64,000 nucleotides of DNA from the NCBI RefSeq assembly GCF_000243415.2, contig NZ_KI912270.1, positions 6,529,837 through 6,593,836 on the forward strand, written 5' to 3'. A program made the position numbers and the translations under genes. Source of the DNA: Mycolicibacterium tusciae JS617 (GTDB lineage: Bacteria; Actinomycetota; Actinomycetes; Mycobacteriales; Mycobacteriaceae). The notes under the pieces were generated by a model. That model was not told the DNA's origin. It worked only from the letters and a program-made list of their open reading frames with translations, and searched no databases. Shown here piece by piece: positions 38,618 through 48,335 of the stretch (positions are counted from its first letter, which is position 1; the number at the start of each line of letters is the position of its first letter).

Positions 38618-40627
38618 ATGGTTTTGCAAGAGAATGAGGCCTCCAGCGGGCCATCCAAGGACATTGATTACGACTCCCCGTTGACGGTGACCGCCCCCGT
38701 GCCGTACACCGCCGGCGGATCATTGCGGAACCCATTCCCGCCGATCGCCGACTACGCGTTCCTGTCGGACTGCGAAACCACGTGCCTGATCTCATCGGCC
38801 GGTTCGGTCGAGTGGATGTGCATCCCGCGCCCCGACTCCCCCAGCGTTTTCGGCGCCATCCTGGACCGCCGCGCCGGGCATTTTCGCCTGGCGCCGTACG
38901 GGGTGACGGTGCCCGCCGCACGCCGCTACCTGCCGGGCAGCCTGATTCTGGAAACCACCTGGCAGACCCCAACCGGGTGGATGATCGTGCGCGACGCGCT
39001 GGTCATGGGTCCCTGGCACGACCTCGAGACCCGGTCGCGCACACATCGGCGCACCCCGATGGACTGGGACGCCGAGCACATCCTGCTGCGCACCGTGCGA
39101 TGTGTCAGCGGCACCGTCGAGCTGGTGATGAACTGCGAGCCGGCGTTCGACTACCACCGAACCCAGGCAACGTGGGAGTACTCCGCGCAGGCGTACGGCG
39201 AGGCGATCGCGCGGGCCAGTCGCGATCCCGACGCGCATCCCACGGTCCGCCTGACCTCCAACCTTCGGCTGGGCCTGGAAGGCCACGAGGCCCGGGCACG
39301 CACCCGGATGAAGGAGGGGGACAACGCCTTCGTCGCATTGAGTTGGTCCAAGCACCCCGCCCCCCAGACGTATGACGAGGCCGCCGACAAGATGTGGGCG
39401 ACCAGCGAGAGCTGGCGGCAGTGGATCAACATCGGTGACTTCCCGGATCATCCGTGGCGGGCCTACCTGCAGCGCAGTGCGCTGACACTCAAGGGCCTGA
39501 CGTATTCGCCGACCGGCGCCCTGCTCGCCGCGCCCACCACTTCCTTGCCGGAAACCCCTCAGGGCGAACGCAACTGGGACTATCGGTACGCGTGGGTGCG
39601 CGATTCGACGTTCGCGTTGTGGGGTCTGTACACGTTGGGGCTCGACCGTGAGGCCGACGACTTCTTCGCGTTCATCGCCGACGTCTCCGGTGCCAACAAC
39701 GGTGAACGCCATCCGCTTCAGGTGATGTATGCCGTCGGCGGTGAACGCAGCCTCGTCGAGGAGGAACTCCACCACCTGTCCGGTTACGACAACGCCCGCC
39801 CCGTGCGGATCGGCAACGGTGCCTACAACCAGATGCAGCACGACATCTGGGGCACCATGCTGGATTCGGTGTACCTGCACGCCAAGTCACGCGAACAGAT
39901 TTCCGACACGCTGTGGCCTGTGCTCAAGCAGCAGGTCGAGGAAGCGATCAAACACTGGAAGGAACCCGACCGCGGCATCTGGGAGGTGCGCGGCGAGCCG
40001 CAGCACTTCACCTCCAGCAAAATCATGTGCTGGGTGGCTCTGGACCGAGGCTCCAAGCTCGCCGAGTTGCAGGGTGAGAAGTCCTACGCGCAGCAGTGGC
40101 GTGCCATCGCCGAGGAGATCAAGGCCGACATCCTCAACAAGGGGGTGGACACCCGCGGTGTGCTGACCCAGCGCTACGGCGACGATGCGCTCGACGCCTC
40201 ACTGCTCTTGGCGGTGCTGACTCGGTTCCTGCCGGCCGACGACCCGCGCGTGCGCGCGACGGTGCTGGCGATCGCCGACGAACTGACCGAGGACGGGTTG
40301 GTGCTGCGGTACCGGGTCGAGGAGACCGACGACGGGTTGTCCGGCGAGGAAGGCACTTTCACGATCTGCTCGTTCTGGCTGGTGTCCGCGCTCGTCGAGA
40401 TCGGCGAGATCCACCGCGCCAAGCATCTGTGCGAAAGGCTGTTGTCGTTCGCCAGCCCGCTGCATCTCTACGCCGAAGAGATCGAGCCGAGGACCGGACG
40501 GCATTTGGGCAACTTCCCGCAGGCATTCACTCACCTGGCGTTGATCAATGCCGTCGTACACGTGATCCGCGCCGAGGAGGAAGCGGACAGCTCAGGGGTT
40601 TTCGTGCCGGCAAATGCGCCATCGTAG
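38618..40627 (+). CDS. GH15 glucoamylase-like protein (Rv2402-like)
   Basis: A 669-residue glycoside hydrolase family 15 protein. An N-terminal beta domain begins with FPPIADYAFLSDCETTCLISSAGSVEWMCIPRPDSPSVFG. The (alpha/alpha)6 catalytic barrel contains NWDYRYAWVRDSTF and, near its end, GTFTICSFWLVSALVEIGE and PQAFTHLALINAV. Family members cleave alpha-glucosides; actinobacterial ones have been linked to trehalose or glucan hydrolysis, so the substrate is uncertain. An ATG at 38618 is chosen; the frame is open far upstream inside the flavoprotein gene but only the part from here looks coding. Confidence 0.88.
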   Translation: MVLQENEASSGPSKDIDYDSPLTVTAPVPYTAGGSLRNPFPPIADYAFLSDCETTCLISSAGSVEWMCIPRPDSPSVFGAILDRRAGHFRLAPYGVTVPAARRYLPGSLILETTWQTPTGWMIVRDALVMGPWHDLETRSRTHRRTPMDWDAEHILLRTVRCVSGTVELVMNCEPAFDYHRTQATWEYSAQAYGEAIARASRDPDAHPTVRLTSNLRLGLEGHEARARTRMKEGDNAFVALSWSKHPAPQTYDEAADKMWATSESWRQWINIGDFPDHPWRAYLQRSALTLKGLTYSPTGALLAAPTTSLPETPQGERNWDYRYAWVRDSTFALWGLYTLGLDREADDFFAFIADVSGANNGERHPLQVMYAVGGERSLVEEELHHLSGYDNARPVRIGNGAYNQMQHDIWGTMLDSVYLHAKSREQISDTLWPVLKQQVEEAIKHWKEPDRGIWEVRGEPQHFTSSKIMCWVALDRGSKLAELQGEKSYAQQWRAIAEEIKADILNKGVDTRGVLTQRYGDDALDASLLLAVLTRFLPADDPRVRATVLAIADELTEDGLVLRYRVEETDDGLSGEEGTFTICSFWLVSALVEIGEIHRAKHLCERLLSFASPLHLYAEEIEPRTGRHLGNFPQAFTHLALINAVVHVIRAEEEADSSGVFVPANAPS

Positions 40628-41016
40628 TTATCCGGCGAAGGCTCGACGGGACTGGACGTAGATCGCGAAATCGACGACGAGCGGTGACGGCACCGCGAGT
40701 GCGACGGCGTCAGCCGGCTTTTCGCGGTGTCACGAGCGACGCCGAACCCGGCCGCGGTCGAACGTAGAACGCGACACCCGCAGCATTGCGCCAGCCATTT
40801 CCACGCCATCGGCGTCCACGAGACACCGTCGGCCGACTTCTGCAGGAGCAGCGACATCGCTGTGCGTGATACCAGTTCGACTGTGTATCCACCCAATTCG
40901 GGTACCGAGCGGGTAGCCCACAGATCGCAACCTCCGGCTAGTTCGGTGAGGGTGAGCGTGGGACGATACTTCGCGCAAGGTGATCGATAGGCGATCGGTG
41001 TCCTGGTCCGCTGACG
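40628..41016. other. Gap without an assigned gene
   Basis: About 390 bases after the glucoamylase. Frames are open on the minus strand, including one starting at 40896 (MGGYTVELVSRTAM...) that runs back into the glucoamylase 3' end. None shows a recognisable family or a good ribosome binding site. It could hold a decayed gene. Confidence 0.4.
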
Positions 41017-41208
41017 TCACTGGCCGGCAATCACTGACGACGGCGTTGTCCCTGCGGGATCGATATCCGCGTCGTGACTCAATAGAGCGCCGCTCAGCGC
41101 GATGATTGCGATCCCGAGGAGCAGCGTCACCCATGGCCACCAGCCGACAGGTTGCAATACGGGGACGACCCCACCGTCGGGGGCGGCCAGTTCCAGGTAT
41201 TCGCCCAT
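41017..41208 (-). CDS. Small membrane protein (63 aa), unknown
   Basis: A 63-residue ORF with a short acidic N terminus (MGEYLELAAPDGG), a hydrophobic span (WWPWVTLLLGIAIIALSGALL) and a polar tail. The composition is protein-like, unlike the arginine-rich readings of other frames here. No family is recognised. Confidence 0.45.
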   Translation of the reverse strand: MGEYLELAAPDGGVVPVLQPVGWWPWVTLLLGIAIIALSGALLSHDADIDPAGTTPSSVIAGQ

Positions 41209-41424
41209 GCCTCCACGCTAAGCGCCCACGCGCGACCCCAATTCGCAAGCGATGCCTCCGACGACGCGGAACTGCAGGACAGCGCCAGTGTTCTATTTCA
41301 ATCAGTTTGGTCGAAATTCAGGTTTGGTCACGCCACCGCTGCAAAGGAGCATTCGAACCGAGCATTCTTTCGCTGTCGGCGCCGGCTTGACCTTGCTGCA
41401 TTGAGCAACACTGGGATACTGACC

Positions 41425-42948
41425 GTGACGCTGGTTGAGCCCGCCGGCTGTACAGACGTGACGCACACCGCCCATCACGCCAAGCCGATATGGGGACCCG
41501 TGGATCGATCGCCAGCCCAACCGCCACGACCGCGTCGGATCGTCGTCATCGGTGGAGGTTTCAGCGGCGCTATGAGCGCGGTGAACGTCGCGCGGCTGAG
41601 CGAGCAGCCGCTGCACATCACCGTTATCAATGACGCACCTTCGGTGGGACGCGGAGTCGCCTACCGATCGAGACGACCCGAGTATCTGCTCAACGTCGCG
41701 GCACGGAACATGTCCGCGTTCCCCCACGAGCCCGATCATTTCCTGCAGTGGCTGCGAACGCGATCTGAATTCGAATCGGCTACCGAGATCGAACTGCGCG
41801 AGCGCTTCGTGCCGCGCCAGATCTATGGCGATTACCTGCGCTCTATCGTCCAGCACCATTTGCAGAGCCCCGGCGAGGTGACACCCGCGTCGTGCGAGTT
41901 CGTCATCGGTCAGGCGGTCGATGTGGAACCGCACACGACGGGTTGCCTCGTGCACCTGGCGGACGGTTCGACCGTGGCGGCCGATCGCGTGGTGCTGGCG
42001 ACCGGCAATGAGCCCCCGGCACCATTGCCTGGTGCCGATGACCTCTCGGACCATCCGGCCTGGGTCGGCAATCCGTGGCGGTCATGGGAAGACCGTCTCC
42101 CACCCCATGATGGAAGTGTCATCCTCCTCGGAACGGGGCTCACGGCCGTCGACGCCATCCTCACTCTGCGCGCCAAGGGATGGCTCGGCAGCATTCACGC
42201 GGTGTCGCGCCACGGCTGGTTTCCGCACTCGCATTTCCGCGGTATCAGGTATCCGGACTTTCCGCCGCCCGGCATCGACATCGCCGCCCTGGGACTCGAC
42301 GAGCTGCTGGTGCTCATCGAGGAACACTGTGCAATCCTGCACGCGCGCAACGCCAATCCCGCGATCATCGTCGACAAACTGCGTCCCTACACACAACGCA
42401 TCTGGAGTGGATTCAGCCAAGAGGAACGCCTCAGGTTCGCGAAGAATTACGCGGCCCGGTGGAACGTCTTCCGCCATCGGATCGCTCCGGACATCTATTC
42501 ACAGATCACCAGCTCACAGCTGACCGGGCAGTTGCAGGTCCATGCAGGTTCCATCGAAAAGTTGAGGGCATCCGCCGACCGGATCGTCGTCGAACTCGCA
42601 GACGGTGAATCGCTGGAAGGTGACCTGGTGCTCAATGCCACCGGCCCGTCCACGAGATTCACTGCGACCCAATCGGTATTGCTTCAGAACCTGCTTCGGC
42701 GAGGTGCAATAGCCCCCGACGCCACCGACATGGGAATCCATGTGGACTCCGACCACACCGTCCTCACCGGCACCGGAGACCGATCGAAGTGGCTGCTCGC
42801 ATTGGGCCCGATGCTGCGCGGCACCTATTGGGAGACGATCGCCGTACCGGAGTTGCGCGTGCAGGCCAGGCACGTCGCGGAGACATTGCTCGGCAATGCG
42901 CACACCGAGGATCGAGAAGGCCAGCTTCAGCTGGAGTACATGATCTGA
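41425..42948 (+). CDS. FAD/NAD(P)-binding protein
   Basis: About 507 residues of a flavoprotein with an N-terminal nucleotide-binding motif (RIVVIGGGFSGAMSAVNVARL), GRGVAYRSRRPEYLLNVAARNMSAFP and RHGWFPHSHF. These are typical of the FAD/NAD(P)-binding family found with lipoproteins and siderophore or hydroxylase genes (NAD_binding_9 type). A second dinucleotide fold is at SVILLGTGLTAVDAIL. Reaction and substrate are unknown. The start is uncertain: GTG at 41425 has GGGA 8 bases upstream, and GTGs at 41458 and 41500 are alternatives. Confidence 0.8.
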   Translation: MTLVEPAGCTDVTHTAHHAKPIWGPVDRSPAQPPRPRRIVVIGGGFSGAMSAVNVARLSEQPLHITVINDAPSVGRGVAYRSRRPEYLLNVAARNMSAFPHEPDHFLQWLRTRSEFESATEIELRERFVPRQIYGDYLRSIVQHHLQSPGEVTPASCEFVIGQAVDVEPHTTGCLVHLADGSTVAADRVVLATGNEPPAPLPGADDLSDHPAWVGNPWRSWEDRLPPHDGSVILLGTGLTAVDAILTLRAKGWLGSIHAVSRHGWFPHSHFRGIRYPDFPPPGIDIAALGLDELLVLIEEHCAILHARNANPAIIVDKLRPYTQRIWSGFSQEERLRFAKNYAARWNVFRHRIAPDIYSQITSSQLTGQLQVHAGSIEKLRASADRIVVELADGESLEGDLVLNATGPSTRFTATQSVLLQNLLRRGAIAPDATDMGIHVDSDHTVLTGTGDRSKWLLALGPMLRGTYWETIAVPELRVQARHVAETLLGNAHTEDREGQLQLEYMI

Positions 42949-42979
42949 CAGACGCCGTGTTCCGCGACGTCGACGACGA

Positions 42980-43690
42980 CTACTTGGCGGCGTTGGCGAT
43001 GATGTCGTTGACGATGGTGGCGGCCTCCTCACCCGGGGAGTAGCTGCATGCCCACACCTCGACCGTGATGTTCGAGACTGGTGAGAGCGCATGCTGGCAT
43101 GCCCATCCGGCGGCGTCTTGTTGCGTCGTCAACTGCGTGATCAGCGTGTCTTTCGCGTCGACCTCGGCGATCTCCCAGTCGTATGCGGTGCCGCCGTCAT
43201 CCACCGACACCGTGTAGTTAGAGCACTCCTCCCACTGTGCCTTGGATTTGTCGAAGAACATCTGCGCCTTGTCCGCCGACGGATACAACACGACGGTCTG
43301 CTCGACCCAGTGCTCGTTGTCGTCGCCTTCTTCACGCGAAATCTGGTCCAGTACCGCGGTGAAGCCGCTGCCCGCGTACACGGGCTCTTCGGCTCCGTAG
43401 ATCGCGCCGAGGCACTCCGCATCCGAAACAGCGTCGGAATGGTCGGTCATCTCATCCAGCTCGCTGGTGACCTCCATGGTCGACGAGCCCATGATCGCGT
43501 TGATCTCACCAATCGAGAGCACCACGTCGTCGAGTTTCGACTCATCGAGCGGCGGTACGTCGATGGGCCCCGCGTTCTGGGGCCGCGTCGCGGTGCCCGA
43601 TACGGTGCTCACGCACCCGGTGAGCAGGACGGATGCTGCGATTACGGCAAACACGGCGCATGCCCGGGTCGCGGTACCGGTATAGGTCAC
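42980..43690 (-). CDS. PknH-sensor-domain lipoprotein (LppR-like), copy 1
   Basis: A 236-residue secreted lipoprotein with lipobox LLTGC and a C-terminal domain like the extracellular sensor of mycobacterial kinase PknH, with cysteines spaced for disulfides (AECLGAI, WEECSNY, WACQHAL, WACSYS). The GTG at 43690 is preferred: CACAAT lies 6 bases upstream, so the transcript may be leaderless. An ATG at 43717 is the alternative. It is adjacent to a second lipoprotein of the same type and may bind ligands at the cell surface. Confidence 0.8.
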   Translation of the reverse strand: MTYTGTATRACAVFAVIAASVLLTGCVSTVSGTATRPQNAGPIDVPPLDESKLDDVVLSIGEINAIMGSSTMEVTSELDEMTDHSDAVSDAECLGAIYGAEEPVYAGSGFTAVLDQISREEGDDNEHWVEQTVVLYPSADKAQMFFDKSKAQWEECSNYTVSVDDGGTAYDWEIAEVDAKDTLITQLTTQQDAAGWACQHALSPVSNITVEVWACSYSPGEEAATIVNDIIANAAK

Positions 43691-43755
43691 CGCGTTATTG
43701 TGACCGACTCTGGGCAAATGTGTGCACCACCCGCTGATTCCGGGTCGTCAAAGCT

Positions 43756-44472
43756 CTAGGAAGCGGCGACCTTCTCCAGCATCAGTTTCGCCACTCGCGA
43801 TGCCTCCTGCGGGCTGCCCAGACTGTTGACGTCGGAGATCTCTACGTCCACAACACAATCCGCCGCCAGCCCGAGCGCGCGCTGGGTCATCGAACCGGCG
43901 TCCTGCATCACCATCGCCGACACCATGTGGCCGTCGACGGTCACGTCGGTGATCCTGCTCGTTCGTTGCGCGCCGTGGTCGGGTTGATTCAACACCAGCG
44001 TCTGCCCGTTGCAGCGGTGCCACTTGTCAGCCGCTGCGGCGAAGAACGCTTGCGCGGCGGCCTCCGAGGAGAACTGCACGACGCCGAAGAAGCCCGACAC
44101 CGGTGGGCCATCGAAGGACCCGCCTGCCCACGACTGACTCGCCACCGATTGCACAGGGCCTGCCTCGTAGGTCACCCGCTGTAGCCGGTAAGCCGGGCTG
44201 ACGCAGTCGGCAGGTGTTGCATCCGCCGCGCCGACGCTCGCCAACAGCATGTCGGGGCCGCCCTGGACGCGTTGACCCATCATGCCGGCGGAGCCGAGTG
44301 CAGCGGACAGCTCATCGGAGGTGGGCAGAACCCGGTCCAGCGCGCGTACCGGAGAAGGCTGGACGGCTTCGGCGATGCGAACGGTGGGCCGCGCGTCCTG
44401 GGTGGGGGCGGCGCACGCCCCGAGCACGACGCACGCGCTCAACGCAGCCACTGTGAGAGCCGTCGAGCGCAT
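43756..44472 (-). CDS. lppR: PknH-sensor-domain lipoprotein (LppR-like), copy 2
   Basis: A 238-residue lipoprotein with signal peptide, lipobox VLGAC and the same sensor-type domain as its neighbour (TPADCVSP, WHRCNGQTL, AADCVVDVEI). It lies next to lepA, the position of lppR (Rv2403c) in M. tuberculosis, so the symbol is given to this copy. The two genes probably arose by tandem duplication followed by strong divergence. Confidence 0.8.
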   Translation of the reverse strand: MRSTALTVAALSACVVLGACAAPTQDARPTVRIAEAVQPSPVRALDRVLPTSDELSAALGSAGMMGQRVQGGPDMLLASVGAADATPADCVSPAYRLQRVTYEAGPVQSVASQSWAGGSFDGPPVSGFFGVVQFSSEAAAQAFFAAAADKWHRCNGQTLVLNQPDHGAQRTSRITDVTVDGHMVSAMVMQDAGSMTQRALGLAADCVVDVEISDVNSLGSPQEASRVAKLMLEKVAAS

Positions 44473-44478
44473 CTGGAC

Positions 44479-46398
44479 CTACTTCTTTGTCTTGTCGGCC
44501 GGGGTGTCGGTGGACAGCGCCGCGACGAATGCCTCCTGCGGCACCTCAACCCGGCCTATTGTCTTCATTCGCTTCTTGCCCTCTTTTTGTTTCTCGAGCA
44601 GCTTGCGCTTACGCGTGATGTCACCGCCGTAGCACTTCGATAGCACGTCTTTGCGGATCGCGCGGATGTTTTCGCGAGCAATGATCTTCGCACCGATCGC
44701 GGCCTGCACCGGAACTTCAAACTGCTGACGGGGAATCAGCTCCCTCAGCTTGGTCGTCATCTTGTTGCCATAGGCGAACGCCGCGTCCTTGTGCACGATG
44801 GCACTGAAGGCGTCAACCGCCTCGCCCTGCAACAGAATGTCGACCTTGACCAGATCCGCTTCCTGCTCGCCTGCCTCTTCGTAATCGAGGCTGGCATAGC
44901 CGCGGGTGCGCGACTTCAGCATGTCGAAGAAGTCAAAGATGATCTCCCCCAACGGCATTGTGTAGCGCAGCTCGACGCGCTCCGGTGACAGGTAGTCCAT
45001 GCCGCCGAGTTCGCCCCGCCGCGACTGGCACAGCTCCATGATGGTTCCGATGAACTCGCTTGGCGCGATGATGGTGGTCTTGACCACCGGTTCGAACACC
45101 GTGTTGATCTTGCCTTCCGGCCAATCCGACGGATTGGTGACGACCTTCACTGGATCGTCGGGCGCCGCACCCTCTGTTACGAGTCGGTAGACCACGTTGG
45201 GCGAGGTCGAAATGAGGTCGAGGTTGAATTCGCGCTCGAGCCGCTCGCGGGTGATCTCCATGTGCAGCAATCCGAGGAAGCCGCAGCGGAACCCGAACCC
45301 CAGCGCCACCGACGTCTCCGGCTCCCACGACAGCGCGGCGTCGTTGAGCTGCAGCCGCTCCAGCGCGTCGCGAAGGTCCGGATAGTCCGATCCGTCGACG
45401 GGATACAGCCCGGAGTAGACCATCGGCCTGGGCTCCCGGTACCCGGTGAGCGGCTCGGTCGCGCCGTGCCGCGCGCTCGTCACGGTGTCACCGACCTTGG
45501 ACTGGCGCACGTCCTTCACACCCGTGATCAGGTAACCGACCTCCCCCACGCCGAGACCCACCGACGGCTTCGGGTCGGGCGAGACGATGCCCACCTCCAG
45601 CAGCTCGTGGTGAGCGCCGGTCGACATCATCTTGATGCGTTCGCGCGGGACGATCCTGCCGTCGACCACGCGGACATACGTCACCACGCCGCGGTAGGTG
45701 TCGTAAACGGAGTCGAAGATCATCGCCCGGGCGGGAGCGTCGGCGTCGCCGGTCGGTGCTGGCACCTCCTGGACGACGTGGTCGAGCAGTTCCCTAACGC
45801 CATCGCCCGTCTTTCCCGACACCCGGAGCACGTCCTCGGGTTCGCAGCCGATGATGTGGGCGATCTCGGCGGCGTAGCGGTCCGGGTCGGCGGCGGGCAG
45901 ATCGATCTTGTTGAGCACCGGGATGATGTGCAGATCACGATCCAGCGCCAGATACAGGTTGGCCAGCGTCTGCGCCTCGATGCCCTGAGCAGCGTCGACC
46001 AGCAGCACCGCACCCTCGCACGCCTCGAGCGCCCGTGACACCTCGTAGGTGAAGTCGACGTGGCCCGGGGTGTCGATCAGGTGCAGCACGTAGTCGGTAC
46101 CGTCGACCTGCCACGGGAGCCGGACGTTCTGCGCCTTGATGGTGATACCGCGTTCACGCTCGATGTCCATCCGGTCCAGGTACTGGGCGCGCATGTCACG
46201 ATCGGCGACCACACCGGTCAGCTGCAGCATCCGGTCGGCCAGCGTCGACTTGCCGTGGTCGATATGGGCGATGATGCAGAAGTTCCGAATCAGCGCCGGC
46301 GGAGTGAAGGTCTTGTCGGCAAGGCTGCTGATGGGAATCTCCTGGTCGGGCGGGGCGTGTTGCCGTACCAGGGTATCGAGCCAGGCCCCAGTCGACAC
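44479..46398 (-). CDS. lepA: Translation elongation factor 4 (LepA)
   Basis: A 639-residue ribosome-associated GTPase. G1 is [10 protein letters not shown]3 DTPGH, G4 NKID, and the C-terminal LepA-specific domain ([29 protein letters not shown]) is nearly invariant. The GTG at 46398 is the most likely start because it gives an N terminus like that of M. tuberculosis (QEIPISS.ADKTFT); no clear ribosome binding site is seen. The frame remains open to 47073 but overlaps the divergent gene, so that extension is rejected. Confidence 0.95.
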   Translation of the reverse strand: MSTGAWLDTLVRQHAPPDQEIPISSLADKTFTPPALIRNFCIIAHIDHGKSTLADRMLQLTGVVADRDMRAQYLDRMDIERERGITIKAQNVRLPWQVDGTDYVLHLIDTPGHVDFTYEVSRALEACEGAVLLVDAAQGIEAQTLANLYLALDRDLHIIPVLNKIDLPAADPDRYAAEIAHIIGCEPEDVLRVSGKTGDGVRELLDHVVQEVPAPTGDADAPARAMIFDSVYDTYRGVVTYVRVVDGRIVPRERIKMMSTGAHHELLEVGIVSPDPKPSVGLGVGEVGYLITGVKDVRQSKVGDTVTSARHGATEPLTGYREPRPMVYSGLYPVDGSDYPDLRDALERLQLNDAALSWEPETSVALGFGFRCGFLGLLHMEITRERLEREFNLDLISTSPNVVYRLVTEGAAPDDPVKVVTNPSDWPEGKINTVFEPVVKTTIIAPSEFIGTIMELCQSRRGELGGMDYLSPERVELRYTMPLGEIIFDFFDMLKSRTRGYASLDYEEAGEQEADLVKVDILLQGEAVDAFSAIVHKDAAFAYGNKMTTKLRELIPRQQFEVPVQAAIGAKIIARENIRAIRKDVLSKCYGGDITRKRKLLEKQKEGKKRMKTIGRVEVPQEAFVAALSTDTPADKTKK

Positions 46399-46434
46399 AA
46401 TCGTGGGAACGTAGCTTCGCTTAAGCTCGTCGAT

Positions 46435-47034
46435 ATGGCTCCGCCGTGGAGGACTTTCCAGCGACTTCTGAACAACACGGAGAACCTGGTGTTCAACGAG
46501 GCGCCCAAGTTCATCCGTCAGCAACTGCAACCCGACACCGTGGCGCGCGGTATCCAGCAGGGCATCAAGCTCGGTATCGACGTCATCGTGGGCGCCCCGC
46601 CCGAGGAGACCCGAGCGATCACCGCCGGCCGCCCGGTCAGCCAGAACTTCGTCCCGACCGCGCACCGCGCCCGCAAGGTGGCCTACGCCCCCGATCTCGA
46701 TGGCCAGGCCGACCCTGGCGAGATCGTGTGGACCTGGGTGGTCTACGAAGACGATCCGTCGAAAGGCAAGGACCGGCCGGTACTCGTGGTGGGACGCGAT
46801 CGGACCGTGCTGCTGGGTCTGATGCTCTCCAGTCAGGAACATCACCGCGAAGATCCCAACTGGGAGAGCATCGGCAGCGGCAGCTGGGACTACGAGGGCC
46901 GGGCGAGCTGGGTGCGGCTGGACCGGGTGCTCGATGTGCCTGAGGAGGGCATCCGCCGCGAAGGCGCGATCCTGGCCCGGGAGACGTTCGAAGTGGTGGC
47001 GAGGCGGCTGCGCGCCGAATACTCCTGGAGCTGA
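46435..47034 (+). CDS. PemK/MazF-like fold protein (Rv2405-like)
   Basis: A 199-residue protein with a helical N terminus ([24 protein letters not shown]) and a C-terminal PemK/MazF-like barrel ([28 protein letters not shown]). Family toxins are mRNA interferases, but this one is larger, has no antitoxin gene beside it and is conserved in position next to lepA in mycobacteria, so a housekeeping role is as likely. It is divergent from lepA with a 36-base gap. Confidence 0.75.
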   Translation: MAPPWRTFQRLLNNTENLVFNEAPKFIRQQLQPDTVARGIQQGIKLGIDVIVGAPPEETRAITAGRPVSQNFVPTAHRARKVAYAPDLDGQADPGEIVWTWVVYEDDPSKGKDRPVLVVGRDRTVLLGLMLSSQEHHREDPNWESIGSGSWDYEGRASWVRLDRVLDVPEEGIRREGAILARETFEVVARRLRAEYSWS

Positions 47035-47058
47035 CCTCTCCGCGAGCAGGAAACTTCT

Positions 47059-47153
47059 CGTGGCTCCCGCCACATCTGCCTTATCGTGGCTCCCGCCACA
47101 TCTGCCTTATCGTGGCTCCCGCCACATCTGCCTTATCGTGGCTCCCGCCACAT
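47059..47153. repeat. Four tandem 26-bp hairpin repeats between convergent genes
   Basis: Three full identical 26-bp units (47059, 47085, 47111) and a 17-base fourth copy at 47137. Each contains GTGGC-TCCC-GCCAC, a 5-bp stem with a 4-base loop. They fill the space between the PemK-like gene and the GNAT gene and run into the end of the latter. They may act as a two-way transcription terminator. Confidence 0.88.
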
Positions 47154-47741
47154 GGGCCACATGGTCGGCCCGTCGTCCGGCAGCTTGATCTCGCCGGTGA
47201 CCTCGAATCCGAACCGCAGGTAGTACGCCTCGTTCTTCGGATTGCTGTTCTCGAGATAGGCAGGCACGCGTTCGGCATCGCAGCGGTCCAGACGTGAGCG
47301 CATCAGCGCCTGGCCGAAGCCCGTCCCGCGCACGGAAGGATCGCTGCCGATGAGCATCAGGTACCAGTGCGGCTCTTCCGGGTGGTTCTCCTCCATGAGC
47401 TCCATCAGCCGCATGCTGGCCGAGACCCTGGAGCGCATCGCCCACAGCATCATGGGCATCATGACGAGCTCCTCGATCCTGCCGGCCTTGCGCTGTCCGG
47501 GAGGATCCCACAACGTGGCGGCGCCGACGCTCCCGTCGCACCGCGCAACCTCCGAGCCCGCGCGCGGCAGGAAATGATGCCGCGCCAGTCCAGCGAACGC
47601 TCTCGTCAGCGTCTTTAGCCGGGTCCGGTCATCGGGGAGCAGCCACGAATTCACCGGGTCGTCGTAGAACGCACGCGCCAATACCGTGCCGATCTGCCGG
47701 ACGTCGCGACCCTGAGCAGATTCGACCGCGATCTCAGCCAC
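47133..47741 (-). CDS. GNAT-family N-acetyltransferase
   Basis: A 202-residue acetyltransferase. The acetyl-CoA loop is seen as IGSDPSVRGTGFGQALM, followed by YLENSNPKNEAYYLRFGFEVTGEI. The substrate is unknown. The last five residues and the TAA stop (…MWREPR) are encoded by the tandem hairpin repeat, which suggests that repeat spread has altered the C terminus. The GTG start overlaps the upstream CBS gene by 8 bases. Confidence 0.88.
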   Translation of the reverse strand: MAEIAVESAQGRDVRQIGTVLARAFYDDPVNSWLLPDDRTRLKTLTRAFAGLARHHFLPRAGSEVARCDGSVGAATLWDPPGQRKAGRIEELVMMPMMLWAMRSRVSASMRLMELMEENHPEEPHWYLMLIGSDPSVRGTGFGQALMRSRLDRCDAERVPAYLENSNPKNEAYYLRFGFEVTGEIKLPDDGPTMWPMWREPR

Positions 47742-48162
47742 GGGTGATGTAGTCCTGCAGTTGCTCCTGGGTGGCTTCGAGCTCTTCCATTCGTGTCTTC
47801 ACGACGTCGCCGATGCTCACGATTCCGGTGAGCCTGCCGTTTTCCATCACCGGGATGTGCCGGACCCGCTTGGTGGTCATCAGCACGCTGAGGCTGTCCA
47901 CCGAGTCGTTCGGGGTGCAGGTCGCGACGAACGTCGTCATGATCTCCGACACCGGTAGGCGCAGCAGGTCGGCGCCGCGCTCCTGCAGCGCCCGCACGAC
48001 GTCGCGCTCGGAGACGATGCCGATCACGCCGTCAGGCGAGACCACCACCATGGCGCCGATGTTGTGCACAGAAAGCTCGGTGAGCAGCCCAGACACCGAA
48101 GTCTCCGGGGTGATGGTCGCCACCGACGCACCCTTGTTCCGCAATACGTCCGCGATCCGCAT
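47734..48162 (-). CDS. Tandem CBS-domain protein (Rv2406c-like)
   Basis: A 142-residue protein made of two CBS domains (IGAMVVVSPDGVIGIVSERDVVRAL and RVRHIPVMENGRLTGIVSIGDVV), which bind adenine nucleotides. The length equals that of Rv2406c. The second of two adjacent ATGs (48162) is used because GGAGG lies 5 bases before it. It is coupled to the GNAT gene. Confidence 0.9.
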   Translation of the reverse strand: MRIADVLRNKGASVATITPETSVSGLLTELSVHNIGAMVVVSPDGVIGIVSERDVVRALQERGADLLRLPVSEIMTTFVATCTPNDSVDSLSVLMTTKRVRHIPVMENGRLTGIVSIGDVVKTRMEELEATQEQLQDYITRG

Positions 48163-48335
48163 CATTGCCTCCGCTCGTGAACTGCCACACATCAGGCTAT
48201 GTCCGAGTCGCGTTGCGCGAAAGCTTTTGGCATTGCTGTCCCAGAAGGCGAGCCGAAGTGCCTCCGGAGGAATAGAAACGTAGAAGGGGCCGCTTGACCA
48301 ACTTGTCTTCCGACCTCCATGCGAAAGGACGATCC

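Noticed and set aside
40531..40896. Minus-strand ORF of about 121 codons
   Set aside because: Its last third is antisense to the glucoamylase and Ser/Arg-rich; only the first 45 residues look protein-like, so it is not called as a gene.
46399..47073. N-terminal extension of lepA
   Set aside because: It would overlap the divergent PemK-like gene; the family N terminus fits the GTG at 46398.
47059..47153. Possible CRISPR array
   Set aside because: The units are directly adjacent without spacers and no cas genes are near; it is a simple tandem repeat.
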